This document shows, piece by piece, positions 50,725 to 62,249 of a stretch of 64,000 nt of DNA (positions are counted from its first letter, which is position 1; every line of letters starts with the position of its first letter). The translations under genes and the position numbers were made by a program. This DNA is from Nitrosospira multiformis (GTDB lineage Bacteria; Pseudomonadota; Gammaproteobacteria; Burkholderiales; Nitrosomonadaceae), in assembly GCF_003050865.1 (NCBI RefSeq), contig NZ_QAOK01000001.1:1-64000 (forward strand). Reading direction: 5' to 3'. The notes beneath the pieces are model-generated. The model saw nothing but the letters and a program-made list of their open reading frames with translations. It was not told the origin of the DNA and made no database searches.

Positions 50725-50741
50725 ATCAGCAGGTCGCGGTA

Positions 50742-51359
50742 TTATTTATCGTTGTCAGCGGCAAAGCCCCAGTTGATCAGCTTGTCGAGCACGGCATTGA
50801 CATAATCCGCGCGCCGGTTCTGGTAATCAAGGTAGTAGGCGTGTTCCCAGACGTCGATCGTTAAAAGTGGCTTCATTCCTTTTGTGAGCGGCAGATCTGC
50901 GTTACCCGTCTTTATCACCTGCAGCTTGTCGCCATCGTTTACCAGCCATGCCCATCCGCTTCCGAACTGGGTTGTGGCTGCCGTCGCCAGTTCCTTTTTG
51001 CACACCTCCACGCTGCCGAAAGCAGTCTCGATTTTTTGCTTCAGCGAGGCGGGTGGCTCGCCACCGCCCTTGGGGGACAAACTGTTCCAGTAAAAGGTAT
51101 GGTTCCACACCTGGGCGGCGTTATTGAAAATCCCTACCTTGTCTGCCTTGCCCGCTGTGGAAGTGATGATCTCCTCCAGAGACAGATCCGCCAGATCTGT
51201 ACCTGCAACCAGTTTGTTGAGATTGTCGACATATGTCTTGTGATGTTTTCCGTAGTGAAAGCCAAGCGTATTTGCCGAAATGACGGGGTCCAGTGCGTTA
51301 TCTGCATAGGGTAAAGGTGGCAGAACATACGGGGCGCTACCGGTATTTTGATTGCTCAT
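50742..51359 (-). CDS. sodB: Superoxide dismutase, iron type
   Basis: 205 residues. Metal ligands are seen in [15 protein letters not shown] (His), [14 protein letters not shown] (His) and [20 protein letters not shown] (Asp, His). FGSGWAWLV and the NHTFYWNS block favour the Fe-type. It removes superoxide in the cytoplasm. The start at 51359 has GGGAG 7 bases upstream; the frame is also open from 51374. It follows tyrS on the opposite side of a short gap and may be cotranscribed. Confidence 0.95.
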   Translation of the reverse strand: MSNQNTGSAPYVLPPLPYADNALDPVISANTLGFHYGKHHKTYVDNLNKLVAGTDLADLSLEEIITSTAGKADKVGIFNNAAQVWNHTFYWNSLSPKGGGEPPASLKQKIETAFGSVEVCKKELATAATTQFGSGWAWLVNDGDKLQVIKTGNADLPLTKGMKPLLTIDVWEHAYYLDYQNRRADYVNAVLDKLINWGFAADNDK

Positions 51360-51897
51360 TGTTTTCACTCCCATGTGGTGACATAAAAATTTGATCGGTG
51401 CCGCGCTTTCCTCTGAAAATTTGACAAGAGATCAGCGCATCCTGATACCTGACATACTGGTCATCTCCGCAAATAGAGCCGATGATACGGATAAAAACGG
51501 AGGCAGAGTTTTCAGCTCATTTCGCAATGCACTTGCAAGGAAAATTATATTTATGGGGGCAAGTATATCCGAAAACAGGAATACCTACCCAGGCACTGCC
51601 TGTGCAGCAAGTCATGCAAGTCAGGTATGAAAGCAAATTGCTCGATCGCAACAATGACTCCATGAATGGTGTTACTCCCCAAAGCTGCCTCCGCTTCACC
51701 CGGAGCAGCGCGAAGCCCTCGATACTTTCAGTAAAATCATGGAACCTGTCATTACATATCCCAGGTACCAGGCTGCAGGATGCGCTCCTTCGTCATGCTC
51801 AGGGCAGAATTTTTAACAAGAACCGAAATATCGACTATGCTTGATTACGTGTGCACGCATCGATAACCGGTAGCAATAGAACTAGCAGGCCCAAGTC
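51360..51897. other. Intergenic region sodB / fadL with a coding-like remnant
   Basis: About 540 bases between divergent genes. At 51658-51816 (+) one frame reads PKLPPLHPEQREALDTFSKI and MEPVITYPRYQ to a stop. It looks protein-like but has no start codon or ribosome site, so it may be the tail of a lost gene. A longer frame at 51482-51844 (+) overlaps it in another phase and looks less like protein. No family was recognised. Confidence 0.4.
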
Positions 51898-53160
51898 ATG
51901 CAACCCTCCAGATTACTATTGATGCCTTTGCTGTTGACAGGAACCCTGTTCGTCGCCGATGGCGCTGTCGCGGCAGGATTCGCTCTGCAAAACCAGAACG
52001 GGGCCGGAAACGGCTACGCCTATGCCGGTGCCGCGGCTGTCGCGCAAGACGCATCCACGATTTATTTCAATCCGGCCGGCATGACCTACCTTGCTCCCGG
52101 ACATCATGTTTCCGGAGCGGGCAACCTGCTCATCCGGTCCTTGAGATTCAAGAATACGGGCAGCAGTCCTTTCCTCAGCTATCCCTTGGGCGACAATGGC
52201 GGCCAGGCCGGTGGCCTCTCGCCAATTCCCGCTTTTTACTGGAGCATGTCGCTGGGTTCTGCCTTCCGCCTCGGATTGGGAGTATCCCCCACCTTTGGCA
52301 ACTCCACGGAATGGAACAAGACTTTTATCGGCCGTTACCAGGGAAGATTCTCTGAAATATTGGCGATTAACTTCAATCCGAGCTTTGCCTGGCAGTTGAA
52401 CGAGGATGTTTCGATTGGCGCGGGCTTGAATATCGTGAAGTTTGACGCGGATCTGCGCAGCATGGTGCCCGCAACATCCCTGCTGCCCCTCCCGGTAGAC
52501 GTTGAAACAAAGATGAAAGGGGATGATGTAGGCTTTGGCTATAACCTTGGCGTCATGTTCCGGTTTTCACCGTCCACGCGCATGGGGCTGACTTACAGAT
52601 CGACGGTGGATTTGAAAGTGGACGGCCGACTGAGCGCGCCTGGCACTGTCATTCCTGCTTCGGTTGCTCTCGAGCTTCCAAACACTGCGTCGCTGGCAAT
52701 CTCACACATGATGAGTGATCGATTGCGATTGCTTGCAGACCTGACCTGGACGGGCTGGGGCCATGTGCCGGCAATTGTCGCCACGAATCGTGCTTCCGGC
52801 GCCATTCTCGCAAATGAACGGCTGGGATTCGAAGACAGTTTCCGCGTGGGTCTTGGCGCGCAATATCAGTATACGGACCGCCTTCGACTCCACGCCGGGT
52901 TCGCCTACGACCAATCCCCCGTGCGTAACGCCAGGGATCGATCCGTACGCCTGCCGGACTCCGATCGTTTCTGGTTAGCGGTGGGTCTCAACCAGAAACT
53001 TGGCGAACGAACGTCGCTCGACGTGGGGTATTCACATGTGTTCTTCAAGGGAGCGGAGATCGAGCGCCCCACCTTCCCGAACCCGTCGCTTCAGGTAGTA
53101 CGCGGCTCATTCAACACGAACGCACACATCATTTCCCTTCAACTCAATCACCACTTCTGA
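51898..53160 (+). CDS. FadL/OmpP1/TodX-type outer-membrane transport protein
   Basis: 420 residues. Signal peptide (1-26, ending AVAAG), then GFALQNQNGAGNGYAYAGAA, AVAQDASTIYFNPAGMTYL, the diagnostic NPAGM start of FadL-family barrels. The end ...ISLQLNHHF closes with an aromatic residue, as in outer-membrane proteins. Family members let hydrophobic molecules such as fatty acids or aromatics pass through a lateral opening. No fad or aromatic-degradation genes are adjacent, so the substrate is open. Confidence 0.92.
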   Translation: MQPSRLLLMPLLLTGTLFVADGAVAAGFALQNQNGAGNGYAYAGAAAVAQDASTIYFNPAGMTYLAPGHHVSGAGNLLIRSLRFKNTGSSPFLSYPLGDNGGQAGGLSPIPAFYWSMSLGSAFRLGLGVSPTFGNSTEWNKTFIGRYQGRFSEILAINFNPSFAWQLNEDVSIGAGLNIVKFDADLRSMVPATSLLPLPVDVETKMKGDDVGFGYNLGVMFRFSPSTRMGLTYRSTVDLKVDGRLSAPGTVIPASVALELPNTASLAISHMMSDRLRLLADLTWTGWGHVPAIVATNRASGAILANERLGFEDSFRVGLGAQYQYTDRLRLHAGFAYDQSPVRNARDRSVRLPDSDRFWLAVGLNQKLGERTSLDVGYSHVFFKGAEIERPTFPNPSLQVVRGSFNTNAHIISLQLNHHF

Positions 53161-53213
53161 TTTCGTCAGGACGACCGCACTGCACTATCCGTTAGCGGTT
53201 CCCAGAGCAGGGA

Positions 53214-53639
53214 CTACGCTCCGCAGAGCTCCACCAGCTGCCTGTTGGGGTAGCGCTCCATTTGATACCTTAGCCAAAGCCTGCTGCCGATATGCCGCGC
53301 CAGCATATCCGCATTGAACTGTAAATCGGCATTTTCCATTTCGCTCGTGGTCTGGTGAAAAAGTTGAAGCCATCGTTCGAATAATTCCGGCTTTAGTCCA
53401 GGCAGGGCTACGTGCTTAGGCATGGGCGCGCCACGAAACCTGCTTGTTCCCCGCAGTTTCATCGACCAGAAATTGATCATCTGCACAAAATGCGCATCCC
53501 AGTCAGTAACATGAGCCTCGAAGATCGGGCCGAGCAGCGGATCTTTTCTGGCCGTTGCATAAAACGTATGAACCAGATAGGAAATCTCTTCTTCTGTACA
53601 CAACCCCGGATCGGGGGCAAAAAATTGTGGTTCAGACAT
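53214..53639 (-). CDS. Group III truncated haemoglobin
   Basis: 141 residues. ISYLVHTFYATARKDPLLGP, DWDAHFVQMINFWSMKL and FRGAPMPKHVALPGLKPE match the group III (trHbP, Ctb-like) 2/2 globin. The proximal His is in PKHVAL. The role may be oxygen or NO handling, relevant in a nitrifier that meets NO (inference). The start is ATG at 53639. It lies downstream of rpoS by 420 bases, on the same strand. Confidence 0.92.
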   Translation of the reverse strand: MSEPQFFAPDPGLCTEEEISYLVHTFYATARKDPLLGPIFEAHVTDWDAHFVQMINFWSMKLRGTSRFRGAPMPKHVALPGLKPELFERWLQLFHQTTSEMENADLQFNADMLARHIGSRLWLRYQMERYPNRQLVELCGA

Positions 53640-54060
53640 GGCGGTGATTGTGATATATCTTGGAAAGTGAAAATTTCATCGCAAAAGGCGAGGTCGGGAG
53701 TTAGCCCTGATTTATATTCGAAAGCGGGATTTACACTTAGTCTTACTTACTACTTACTTTACTTGGAAATGGTTTAGGAACGAAGCCGAACCCTAGCCAA
53801 GCCTCAAGTATACCCTTTACTTTAGACAAGCATGAATGTCATAAGTTCGGTAATCAAAGTTTAAACCAAAGAGTTTAAACAGTCCAAACCGAATGAGAGG
53901 GGTGAAATGACTTTTGAAATGAAAGTTTGTCACCGCAGCGATCAAACCAGAGTCGAGCGCCCGGGGTTGAAGACTCCAGAAGGTTGAAAAACTTAAGGAA
54001 TCGTTGGATAAATCCCCCAGTGGCGCAACGCGCGCTACGGAAGATCTGATCAACGGTTCC
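53640..54060. other. Intergenic region between the truncated haemoglobin gene and rpoS
   Basis: About 420 bases without a gene. It has a stretch of CTTACT/TTAC repeats (about 53733-53765) and two GTTTAAAC-like A/T-rich blocks (about 53860-53885). It should hold the globin gene's promoter. No tRNA or known RNA is apparent. Confidence 0.5.
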
Positions 54061-55014
54061 TCAAAATACGCCGTCCTTCGATACGCCCTCGCACCTCAGT
54101 ATCATACGCAAGGTTTGCAGCGCTTCCAGTTGAATCTGGCGCACGCGTTCGCGTGTAAGATCGAGACTTGCGGCCAGTTGCTCCAGGGTCTGGGTTTCAT
54201 AACCGTTGAGCCCGTAGCGCTGCTCGATGATATAGCGTTGCTTATCATTTAACCGGTTTAACCAATCCTGTACCCGACCTTTTATCTCGGACTGCTCCCA
54301 CATAAGGTCGGGGCCAGGGCTCTGATCATCCGCAATTGCGTCACCGATTGACAGCAATGGATCAACATCGAGCGGCGCATCCAATGACATCATGCTCTGG
54401 TTCAAAGACAACATTCTTTGCACTTCCTTGACCCTCCGCCCCAGCAGGTGGGCGACATCCTCCGCTTTGGGTTCTTTTCCTGTATGTGCTTCAAGGTGGC
54501 GGGCAGCCTGCAATATAATGTTCAAATCCTTGATGACATGGACCGGAAGACGAATGGTTCGCGACTGATTCATGATACAACGCTCGACATTCTGCCGTAT
54601 CCACCAGGTCGCATAGGTCGAAAAGCGGAATCCTCGTTCGGGATCGAATTTATCAAGCGCGTGCATCATTCCCATGTTGCCTTCTTCTATGAGATCGAGC
54701 AGGGCGACGCCATGGTTAGTGTAATGTTTTGCTATATTCACCACCAGTCGCAAATTACACTCAATCATTTTCTGCCGTGCGGCAAAATCGTTCTGTCTGA
54801 CGCGACGCGTCAATTCCGCTTCTTCCTTCGCGGTCAGCAGAGCGTTATGGCCAATCTCGTTGAAATAGATTTGAGTAACATCGGTCAATAGAAAGTCGCT
54901 GGATGTGTCTGTTACTGCGCTGGAAGGCGTGTCGGCAACCTCATCATCCTGCTCCAGTGAATCCTCCTTCTCGAAGAGTTCTTCCTCGTCAGTGTATTCT
55001 TGCTGGTTCATCAT
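54061..55014 (-). CDS. rpoS: RNA polymerase sigma factor RpoS (sigma-38)
   Basis: 317 residues. An acidic N-terminus ([20 protein letters not shown]) precedes region 1.2 ([20 protein letters not shown]), region 2 ([37 protein letters not shown]), region 3 and region 4 ([20 protein letters not shown]). RpoS directs general stress and stationary-phase genes. The position after nlpD on the same strand is the usual one, and a promoter inside nlpD is common. Confidence 0.97.
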   Translation of the reverse strand: MMNQQEYTDEEELFEKEDSLEQDDEVADTPSSAVTDTSSDFLLTDVTQIYFNEIGHNALLTAKEEAELTRRVRQNDFAARQKMIECNLRLVVNIAKHYTNHGVALLDLIEEGNMGMMHALDKFDPERGFRFSTYATWWIRQNVERCIMNQSRTIRLPVHVIKDLNIILQAARHLEAHTGKEPKAEDVAHLLGRRVKEVQRMLSLNQSMMSLDAPLDVDPLLSIGDAIADDQSPGPDLMWEQSEIKGRVQDWLNRLNDKQRYIIEQRYGLNGYETQTLEQLAASLDLTRERVRQIQLEALQTLRMILRCEGVSKDGVF

Positions 55015-55029
55015 GAGCTCATCCTCGAT

Positions 55030-56112
55030 TCACCCGGAAATACCCGGTAAATATTTCAGAGGATCGACCGGCTTGCCATTCTTCCGAATTTCGAAATGGA
55101 GCTTGACAAGACCAGCGTCCGTGCTTCCCATCTCAGCAATTTTCTGTCCTTTGATGACCGCCTCCCCTTCCTTCACGAGGAGTTTGCTGTTATGTGCGTA
55201 AGCGCTGAGATAGGTTTCGTTATGCTTGATAATGATCAGTTTGCCGTACCCGCGCAGACCCTCACCGCTATAAACAACTTTCCCTCCTGCGGACGCGGTT
55301 ACCGCTTGTCCTCTCATTCCAACGATATCGATGCCTTTGGTGCTTTCCGAGAAGAGGTCGGATACCCTGCCTTTGGAAGGCCATACCCATTCGCCATGAG
55401 CATTATTTCTGACAGCTTCCGACGGAGAGATGGAAATCGTACTGATTTCGGGAGGCATAGTTTTTTCGATAGCCGGCGCGGCCTTTACCACCGTTACCGG
55501 CAGAGCTGTATCCGCCCGGCTTTTCACTTGTGCAAGGGCCTGTTCCGAGTAAGGCAGCTTGAGTGCTTTTGGTTCTGTTTTCAGTTTCCCAACCGGGACC
55601 GGTTGTCTTGCTTCCGGCATCGACATACTGTCTTGTCTGATTTGTGCCGGCGATGCTGGCGCTACTACGGACGAAGATGGGGCGGACTCCTGAATGGCGA
55701 ACAGGGTTGGCTGCACCGCTACCGGCCCCTCGGGGGATAAAAAGATTTCCTGGCCAATCCGGATTGCACCTGGATCAGGGAGGTTGTTCCACGCTGCCAG
55801 ATCCCTGGGATTAATATTGTTGCTGGTCGCAATGCTATAGAGCGTATCCCCTTTGCGAACGATATGCACGCCAGGTCGTTGAGGCTGAGAGTATGTTGAA
55901 ACGGCATTTTTTTGCCGGTCCGGCACGGCCTTGTTACTCATGGGCCCCTGACGAGGCGTGGATGAACAACCGGCAATCAGTAAGCATAATGCGAGGGACA
56001 AACAACAGTAGGGGATAACATGCCGCTGCGCGAAAAATGTGCGAGGAAGATCTTCGTCAAGGCCGGAAAGGTTACTGCTCAGACTCATATACCTGATTCG
56101 TGTAGCACTCAT
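55030..56112 (-). CDS. nlpD: Murein hydrolase activator NlpD
   Basis: 360 residues. The lipobox LLIAGC (Cys about 49) follows a hydrophobic stretch. A LysM domain (about 80-125; HIVRKGDTLYSIATSNNINP) and a C-terminal M23/LytM domain (about 240-355; KGIDIVGMRGQAVTASAGGK, RGYGKLIIIKHNETYLSAYAH) follow. As in E. coli NlpD, the metal-binding HxxxD/HxH residues of active peptidases are lost (GIDI, LHFEIR), so it should activate an amidase rather than cut murein. The start is the ATG at 56112, GAG 7 bases upstream; 56088 is an alternative. Confidence 0.94.
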   Translation of the reverse strand: MSATRIRYMSLSSNLSGLDEDLPRTFFAQRHVIPYCCLSLALCLLIAGCSSTPRQGPMSNKAVPDRQKNAVSTYSQPQRPGVHIVRKGDTLYSIATSNNINPRDLAAWNNLPDPGAIRIGQEIFLSPEGPVAVQPTLFAIQESAPSSSVVAPASPAQIRQDSMSMPEARQPVPVGKLKTEPKALKLPYSEQALAQVKSRADTALPVTVVKAAPAIEKTMPPEISTISISPSEAVRNNAHGEWVWPSKGRVSDLFSESTKGIDIVGMRGQAVTASAGGKVVYSGEGLRGYGKLIIIKHNETYLSAYAHNSKLLVKEGEAVIKGQKIAEMGSTDAGLVKLHFEIRKNGKPVDPLKYLPGISG

Positions 56113-56151
56113 TGTTGTCTCGTTTTCCTCGCTCGATATCGTTGCGGTTTC

Positions 56152-56787
56152 CTAACGCTGCCAGATTCCCGGTATCATTTGGACAAACTTGACTTCGTCC
56201 AGTATTGTCTCAGTATAACCTTGCAAGTTGCGTTCGATAACGCACAAAACTTGCTCACTGGTTCCCCTGGGAAATACCATTCTGCCACGAATGGCTAATT
56301 GTTCAAGTAGTGCCGGAGGTATGTGTGGTGTTGCAGCCGTGAGAATGATTCCGTCAAACGGCGCCGCCTGGGAAAGGCCAAGCAGACCGTCAGCATGCCT
56401 CAGGCGCACATTGTTGATGCGCAACTCTCCTAACCGTCCGCGAGTGCGCGTCAGCAGAGGCCCGATTCGCTCGACCGAATAGACCTCCCGCGAGAACTGC
56501 GCCAGTATCGCAGTCTGATAGCCGGAACCCGTACCAATCTCAAGCACCTTGCCAGGATTGGAACCTGCGCGCAGCAACTGGCTCATTCTCGCCACAGTGA
56601 ACGGATTCGAAATCGTCTGCTCGAAATTGATCGGCAACGCGACGTCGTCGTAAGCACGGTTTGACAGTACTTCCTCCACAAAGATGTGACGAGGAACGGC
56701 AATCATGGCCGCAAGCACTGCTTCATCCGTAACACCCTGCATGCGCAGCCGCTCAACCATGCGCGCCCGCGTGCGCTGTGAAGTCAT
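56152..56787 (-). CDS. pcm: Protein-L-isoaspartate O-methyltransferase
   Basis: About 211 residues. MTSQRTRARMVERLRMQGV opens the protein, and VPRHIFVEEVLSNRAYDDVA, GNPFTVA-like and VLEIGTGSGYQTAILAQF (SAM motif I) follow. It methylates isoaspartyl residues for repair of aged proteins. The frame is open to 56847, overlapping surE; 56787 is chosen as the usual family start. Member of surE-pcm-nlpD-rpoS. Confidence 0.94.
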   Translation of the reverse strand: MTSQRTRARMVERLRMQGVTDEAVLAAMIAVPRHIFVEEVLSNRAYDDVALPINFEQTISNPFTVARMSQLLRAGSNPGKVLEIGTGSGYQTAILAQFSREVYSVERIGPLLTRTRGRLGELRINNVRLRHADGLLGLSQAAPFDGIILTAATPHIPPALLEQLAIRGRMVFPRGTSEQVLCVIERNLQGYTETILDEVKFVQMIPGIWQR

Positions 56788-56827
56788 GCCGATTCCGGAA
56801 TGGTGAACGTTCAATCCCGATCTGCCT

Positions 56828-57595
56828 TCAACTCCGCATGCTGGCAAGAGCGTGACTGTTCAGCCATTCCTTTACCGCGTCCAGCTGCCCATACCGCGTG
56901 AGATCGATCTGCAAGGGGGTCACCGATACGCGGTTGCGCTGAATCGCGAGAAAATCTGTCCCCTCTCCGGCATCCTGCGCGGGCCCTGCCGCACCCACCC
57001 AATATACTGTCTCGCCGCGTGGGGTTTTATATTTTACTACGGGTTCCGCTTTATGCCGGCGCCCCAGCCGCGTAACCTCCAGGCCCTGCAACTCATCGTA
57101 TGGGATATCAGGTACGTTAACGTTCAACAGCACCGGTCCATGAAGTTTATCTGTTTCAAAGCGACGCACTATTTCAGTTGCGACACGCCCGGCAGTAGGA
57201 AAATTTCCGGCCGAAAAACCGGCGAGTGAAATGGCAAGGGAAGGTACACCAAGTAAAAAGCCTTCAGTAGCCGCCGCTACCGTCCCGGAATAAATGGTGT
57301 CATCCCCCATATTGGCCCCATCGTTGATTCCGGATACGACCATGTCGGGCAGGGTGTCGAGCATGCCTGTAACCGCCAGATGCACGCAGTCCGTCGGCGT
57401 GCCATTGACGTAATAGAACCCGTTGTGAGATTTGCGAAGACTGAGAGGCCGGTCCAGCGTAAGCGAATTACTGGCGCCGCTTCGGTCGCGCTCCGGGGCA
57501 ACGACTACGACGTCCGCAATGGCGGAAAGCGCTTCCGCAAGACAAGAGAGACCTGGCGCAAAATACCCATCGTCGTTACTGAGCAGTATGCGCAT
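56828..57595 (-). CDS. surE: 5'/3'-nucleotidase SurE
   Basis: 255 residues. [20 protein letters not shown] carries the metal-binding NDD motif (7-9), then [18 protein letters not shown] and [20 protein letters not shown]. SurE dephosphorylates nucleotides and exopolyphosphate in stationary phase. First gene of the surE-pcm-nlpD-rpoS group, 64 bases downstream of tRNA-Pro on the same strand. Confidence 0.96.
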   Translation of the reverse strand: MRILLSNDDGYFAPGLSCLAEALSAIADVVVVAPERDRSGASNSLTLDRPLSLRKSHNGFYYVNGTPTDCVHLAVTGMLDTLPDMVVSGINDGANMGDDTIYSGTVAAATEGFLLGVPSLAISLAGFSAGNFPTAGRVATEIVRRFETDKLHGPVLLNVNVPDIPYDELQGLEVTRLGRRHKAEPVVKYKTPRGETVYWVGAAGPAQDAGEGTDFLAIQRNRVSVTPLQIDLTRYGQLDAVKEWLNSHALASMRS

Positions 57596-57687
57596 TTGAA
57601 CATGCCCAAGGTGATCGTTTCAGCTTATAGGGAAGATAGATGCGCTCAACCCCACTGCGCATGACAGTACTTGTTGATAAGCTTGAC

Positions 57688-57764
<77 letters not shown>

Positions 57765-57893
57765 ACGTGGCGAATTATAACAATAAACTCGAAAGGTTAG
57801 AAACCTGCGAATAGTCCTCAACGGACATCAGTCGAATGTCAGCCAGCGCTTTACCAACATCTTACAGTCCATGAAATTGAAAAAAGAGAGAGC

Positions 57894-58259
57894 TCAGGAG
57901 CGGAGCAACCCCAGCACATCCTGGATCTCGCTCCGTAGCGACGCCAGATCGATAGATGAGGAAAGTGAGGCAACCGGCATGGGATTGACGAAACCTTGGC
58001 CCAGGCGGGCGCGGGCACCATGGATGGTAAAGCCCTGCTCATATAGCAACTCCCGAATGCGGCGAATCAGCAGCACTTCGTGGTGTTGATAGTAGCGCCG
58101 ATTGCCCCGGCGCTTGACTGGTTTCAGTTGCGTAAACTCCTGCTCCCAATAACGCAATACATGCGGCTTTACACCGCATAGTTCGCTTACTTCGCCAATC
58201 GTGAAATAGCGTTTGGCTGGAATAGGGGTAAGCGGGGTATCAGGCGTTATCTTTGCCAT
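57894..58259 (-). CDS. MerR-family transcriptional regulator
   Basis: About 121 residues. [20 protein letters not shown] and [20 protein letters not shown] are the MerR winged helix-turn-helix, followed by a short coiled coil and no metal-binding C-terminus. This is the small MerR protein regularly encoded after ihfA; its target is unknown. The start ATG at 58259 overlaps the end of ihfA by 20 bases. Confidence 0.9.
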   Translation of the reverse strand: MAKITPDTPLTPIPAKRYFTIGEVSELCGVKPHVLRYWEQEFTQLKPVKRRGNRRYYQHHEVLLIRRIRELLYEQGFTIHGARARLGQGFVNPMPVASLSSSIDLASLRSEIQDVLGLLRS

Positions 58260-58545
58260 GCTGATTCTTTTCAACCATCGCCTTCAGTTTCTGGCTTGCG
58301 TGGAAAGTAACTACCCTGCGGGCAGTAATAGGAATTTCTTCACCTGTTTTGGGATTTCGGCCGGGACGCTGGGGCTTGTCGCGTAACTGGAAATTGCCGA
58401 ACCCCGATAGCTTGACCCCGTCGCCATTTTGCAGCGCAATGCGAACTTCTTCGTAAAAAGACTCCACCATGTCCTTGGCTTCGCGTTTGTTGAAACCGAC
58501 TTTTTCAAAGAGCAAATCCGCCAGCTCGGCCTTGGTTAAAGTCAT
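58240..58545 (-). CDS. ihfA: Integration host factor alpha subunit
   Basis: 101 residues. [20 protein letters not shown], then [30 protein letters not shown] and [13 protein letters not shown], the HU/IHF beta-arm and body. It bends DNA at specific sites with IHF-beta. The start at 58545 follows GAGAGGGAG; the frame is open to 58578. It follows pheT, its usual place. Confidence 0.96.
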   Translation of the reverse strand: MTLTKAELADLLFEKVGFNKREAKDMVESFYEEVRIALQNGDGVKLSGFGNFQLRDKPQRPGRNPKTGEEIPITARRVVTFHASQKLKAMVEKNQHGKDNA

Positions 58546-58595
58546 AGTCTCCCTCTCACTTTTATTACTCTCAAACATCGTGTTCTATCTTCCGG

Positions 58596-60980
58596 TCAAC
58601 TGCGCAGTCTTGCCCCAAACCTGTTTTCAAGAATACCTATCAGCCTTGCGACTGCCTGATCAGCTTGTGCGTCAGTTAAAGTTTTTTCAGTATCTTGTAA
58701 TAACATACGGAATGCAAGACTTTTTTTGTCGCTTTCCACCCCTTTTCCCTGGTATACATCAAAGAGCGCAATTTCAGAAATGATGGATAATTTCTCGCTC
58801 CGCATGCTGTCCAGTATCGCCTGCACGCTGACATCCTTCGGCACGAGCACAGCGATGTCGCGCCGGATCGGGGGATATTTGGAAATTTCGGAAGCTTTTG
58901 GCAGCGTGCGCGCCAGCAGAATATCCATGTTCAATTCGAATAGAACGACGGATCGCGCCAGACCCAGTTTCTGCTGCCAGCGGGGGTGAAGCTCCCCCAG
59001 AAAACCGCCAATACGACCATTTATGGAAATCTCCGCAGACTTGCCCGGATGCAGGGCTGGATGACGCACGGCAGTGGCGCCAAGCTCTCCGGGCCACAAC
59101 AGCGCCTCAACATCGGCTTTTGCATCATAGAAATCCACCGGACGGGCAGGCAAGCCCCACTGCTCCTCCCCGACGTCCCCATAGCAGAGTCCTGCCAGCT
59201 TTTCCTGTTGCGAGTAGGTCTGCCCATCTTTCTGGAAACAACCGCCGATTTCAAACAGGCGAATCCTGGATTGTTTACGGTTGAGGTTGAACTGGAGATT
59301 AGAGATGAGCCCCCCCAGAAGGCTGCTGCGCATCACCGCCAATTGATTGGACAAAGGATTCTTCAACGCGACAGGCGTCCTGTTACCCGCCAACTCCGTT
59401 TCCCATGAAGTTTCGACGAAAGCATAATTGATGACTTCCTGGTAATCCCGAGCCACCAGAATTTGTCGCAGGCTTGATCGTGTTCGCCGGGTTTCGGGGG
59501 CAGGAAGTATGTCGAGTTTCGCTCGCGGCATGGTCGCAGCTATACGGTTGTATCCGTACATACGCGCCAACTCCTCGATCAGGTCTTCTTCTATGGCAAG
59601 ATCGAATCGGTAAGTTGGAGGCGTCACGTAAAATACCGCGTCTGTATTCAGAAAACCGAACTGCAGTCGGTGCAACAATTCTGCCACGTGGCCTTCATCC
59701 AGCTCTACACCCAACACTCGTCCGACTCGCTGCAAATCAAGGCGAATGGGATTACGCGTTGGCAAACTCCCGCGGAGTTCAGTAATTGGTCCGGCCCGGC
59801 CCCCACAGATATCCAGAACCAGGCTGGCTGCGCGCTCCATTGCTGCACGTGTGGCGCCAAAATCAACGCCCCGTTCGAACCGATAGGCCGAATCCGAGCT
59901 GAACCCGAGCGAGAAGGATTTGCCAGCGATAACCTCGGGGCTGAAAAAAGCGCTCTCCAGAAACAAGTCGATGGTCCCAGATGTGACTCCACTTTCATTC
60001 CCACCCATGATACCGGCCAGCGCCAGCGGCTTGGCCTCATCTGCAATAACCAGCATATCGGGTTGCAGCACAAGATTCTCGCCATTCAGCAATTCGATAC
60101 TTTCCCCCGGTCTGGCGAACCTGATATGGATGGAACCGGCGAGGCCACCCTGGATCCTTGCAAGATCAAAAGCGTGCAGGGGCTGACCCGTCTCCAGCAT
60201 GACATAATTGGTTACATCCACCACCGCGTTGATAGCGCGCAACCCGCTGCGTTCCAGGCGCTGCACCATCCATTGCGGCGTAGCGACATCAAGAGAAATG
60301 CCGCGTACCACCCGACCACAATAGAGTGGACAGGCAGCAGCCGCGTCCACATGTATTGCCAGGGTTTCAGCAATCTGTGCTGGCACAGGCTTAATTTCGA
60401 CGGTTTGGAGATTTTGGGAAGTAATTGCCCCCACTTCTCTTGCTATGCCGGATAACCCCAGGCAGTCGCCGCGGTTCGGCGTGAGCTTGAGAGCGAGAAG
60501 GTTGTCTTCGAGGTCGTAATACGCGCGAAAATCTGTTCCAACTGGCGCATCGGGCGAAAGCAGCAACAGACCGGACGAAGCATCCTCCAATCCCAGTTCT
60601 TTGGCTGAACACAACATTCCCGTGGATTCGACTCCGCGTATCCTGGTCTGCTTTATGGACATACCCGGCAATTGCGCTCCTGGAAGAGCGCATGGCACTT
60701 TTATACCGGCACGAACATTAGTGGCGCCGCAGACAATCTGCAGGGGCACATTATTTCCTGCATTATCTGCTTCGGTTCTCACCTCGCAAACCTGCAGATG
60801 ATCCGCACCGGGATGTTTCTGGACGGACAACACTTCCGCTACCACCACCTTGTCAAAGGCTGGCGCAACCGGCTGGACGCTCTCGACTTCCAGTCCTGCC
60901 ATCGTCAGTGCATGGGCAAGATCACGCGTCGATAAAGGAGGGTTTACAAAAGTACGCAGCCAGTTTTCTGAAAATTTCAT
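58596..60980 (-). CDS. pheT: Phenylalanyl-tRNA synthetase beta subunit
   Basis: 794 residues. N-terminal MKFSENWLRTFVNPPLSTRD, a tRNA-binding (EMAP-like) domain (about 40-155), the B5 domain with RLDLQRVGRVLGVELDEGHV, and the C-terminal anticodon-binding FDX domain (KYPPIRRDIAVLVPKDVSVQ). With PheS it forms the alpha2-beta2 enzyme. A 193-base gap separates it from pheS. Confidence 0.97.
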   Translation of the reverse strand: MKFSENWLRTFVNPPLSTRDLAHALTMAGLEVESVQPVAPAFDKVVVAEVLSVQKHPGADHLQVCEVRTEADNAGNNVPLQIVCGATNVRAGIKVPCALPGAQLPGMSIKQTRIRGVESTGMLCSAKELGLEDASSGLLLLSPDAPVGTDFRAYYDLEDNLLALKLTPNRGDCLGLSGIAREVGAITSQNLQTVEIKPVPAQIAETLAIHVDAAAACPLYCGRVVRGISLDVATPQWMVQRLERSGLRAINAVVDVTNYVMLETGQPLHAFDLARIQGGLAGSIHIRFARPGESIELLNGENLVLQPDMLVIADEAKPLALAGIMGGNESGVTSGTIDLFLESAFFSPEVIAGKSFSLGFSSDSAYRFERGVDFGATRAAMERAASLVLDICGGRAGPITELRGSLPTRNPIRLDLQRVGRVLGVELDEGHVAELLHRLQFGFLNTDAVFYVTPPTYRFDLAIEEDLIEELARMYGYNRIAATMPRAKLDILPAPETRRTRSSLRQILVARDYQEVINYAFVETSWETELAGNRTPVALKNPLSNQLAVMRSSLLGGLISNLQFNLNRKQSRIRLFEIGGCFQKDGQTYSQQEKLAGLCYGDVGEEQWGLPARPVDFYDAKADVEALLWPGELGATAVRHPALHPGKSAEISINGRIGGFLGELHPRWQQKLGLARSVVLFELNMDILLARTLPKASEISKYPPIRRDIAVLVPKDVSVQAILDSMRSEKLSIISEIALFDVYQGKGVESDKKSLAFRMLLQDTEKTLTDAQADQAVARLIGILENRFGARLRS

Positions 60981-61173
60981 AAATTTTACCGTTCAGCGGA
61001 GAAATGTACGTCGTCCCGGTCTTGTCTCCGGCTAAATACTCTGACACCCTGACCCTGCGACCAAAGATCGCTCCGCAGTCACTCTTAAGTGATCTGAATC
61101 CTGCCCCATGTCACCATGCATTATTTTCGTGTGGATTTTTATATTTTTTCTTTTTATATTCCTGATCTGAGGT

Positions 61174-62208
<1,035 letters not shown>

Positions 62209-62249
62209 TCAAATAACAGTTTGATCAAATTGAACTCTGCATATGAAAA

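Noticed and set aside
53733-53765. CTTACT/TTAC-type short repeats taken as a possible CRISPR or regulatory array
   Set aside because: The units are irregular, very short and have no spacers; nothing suggests CRISPR.
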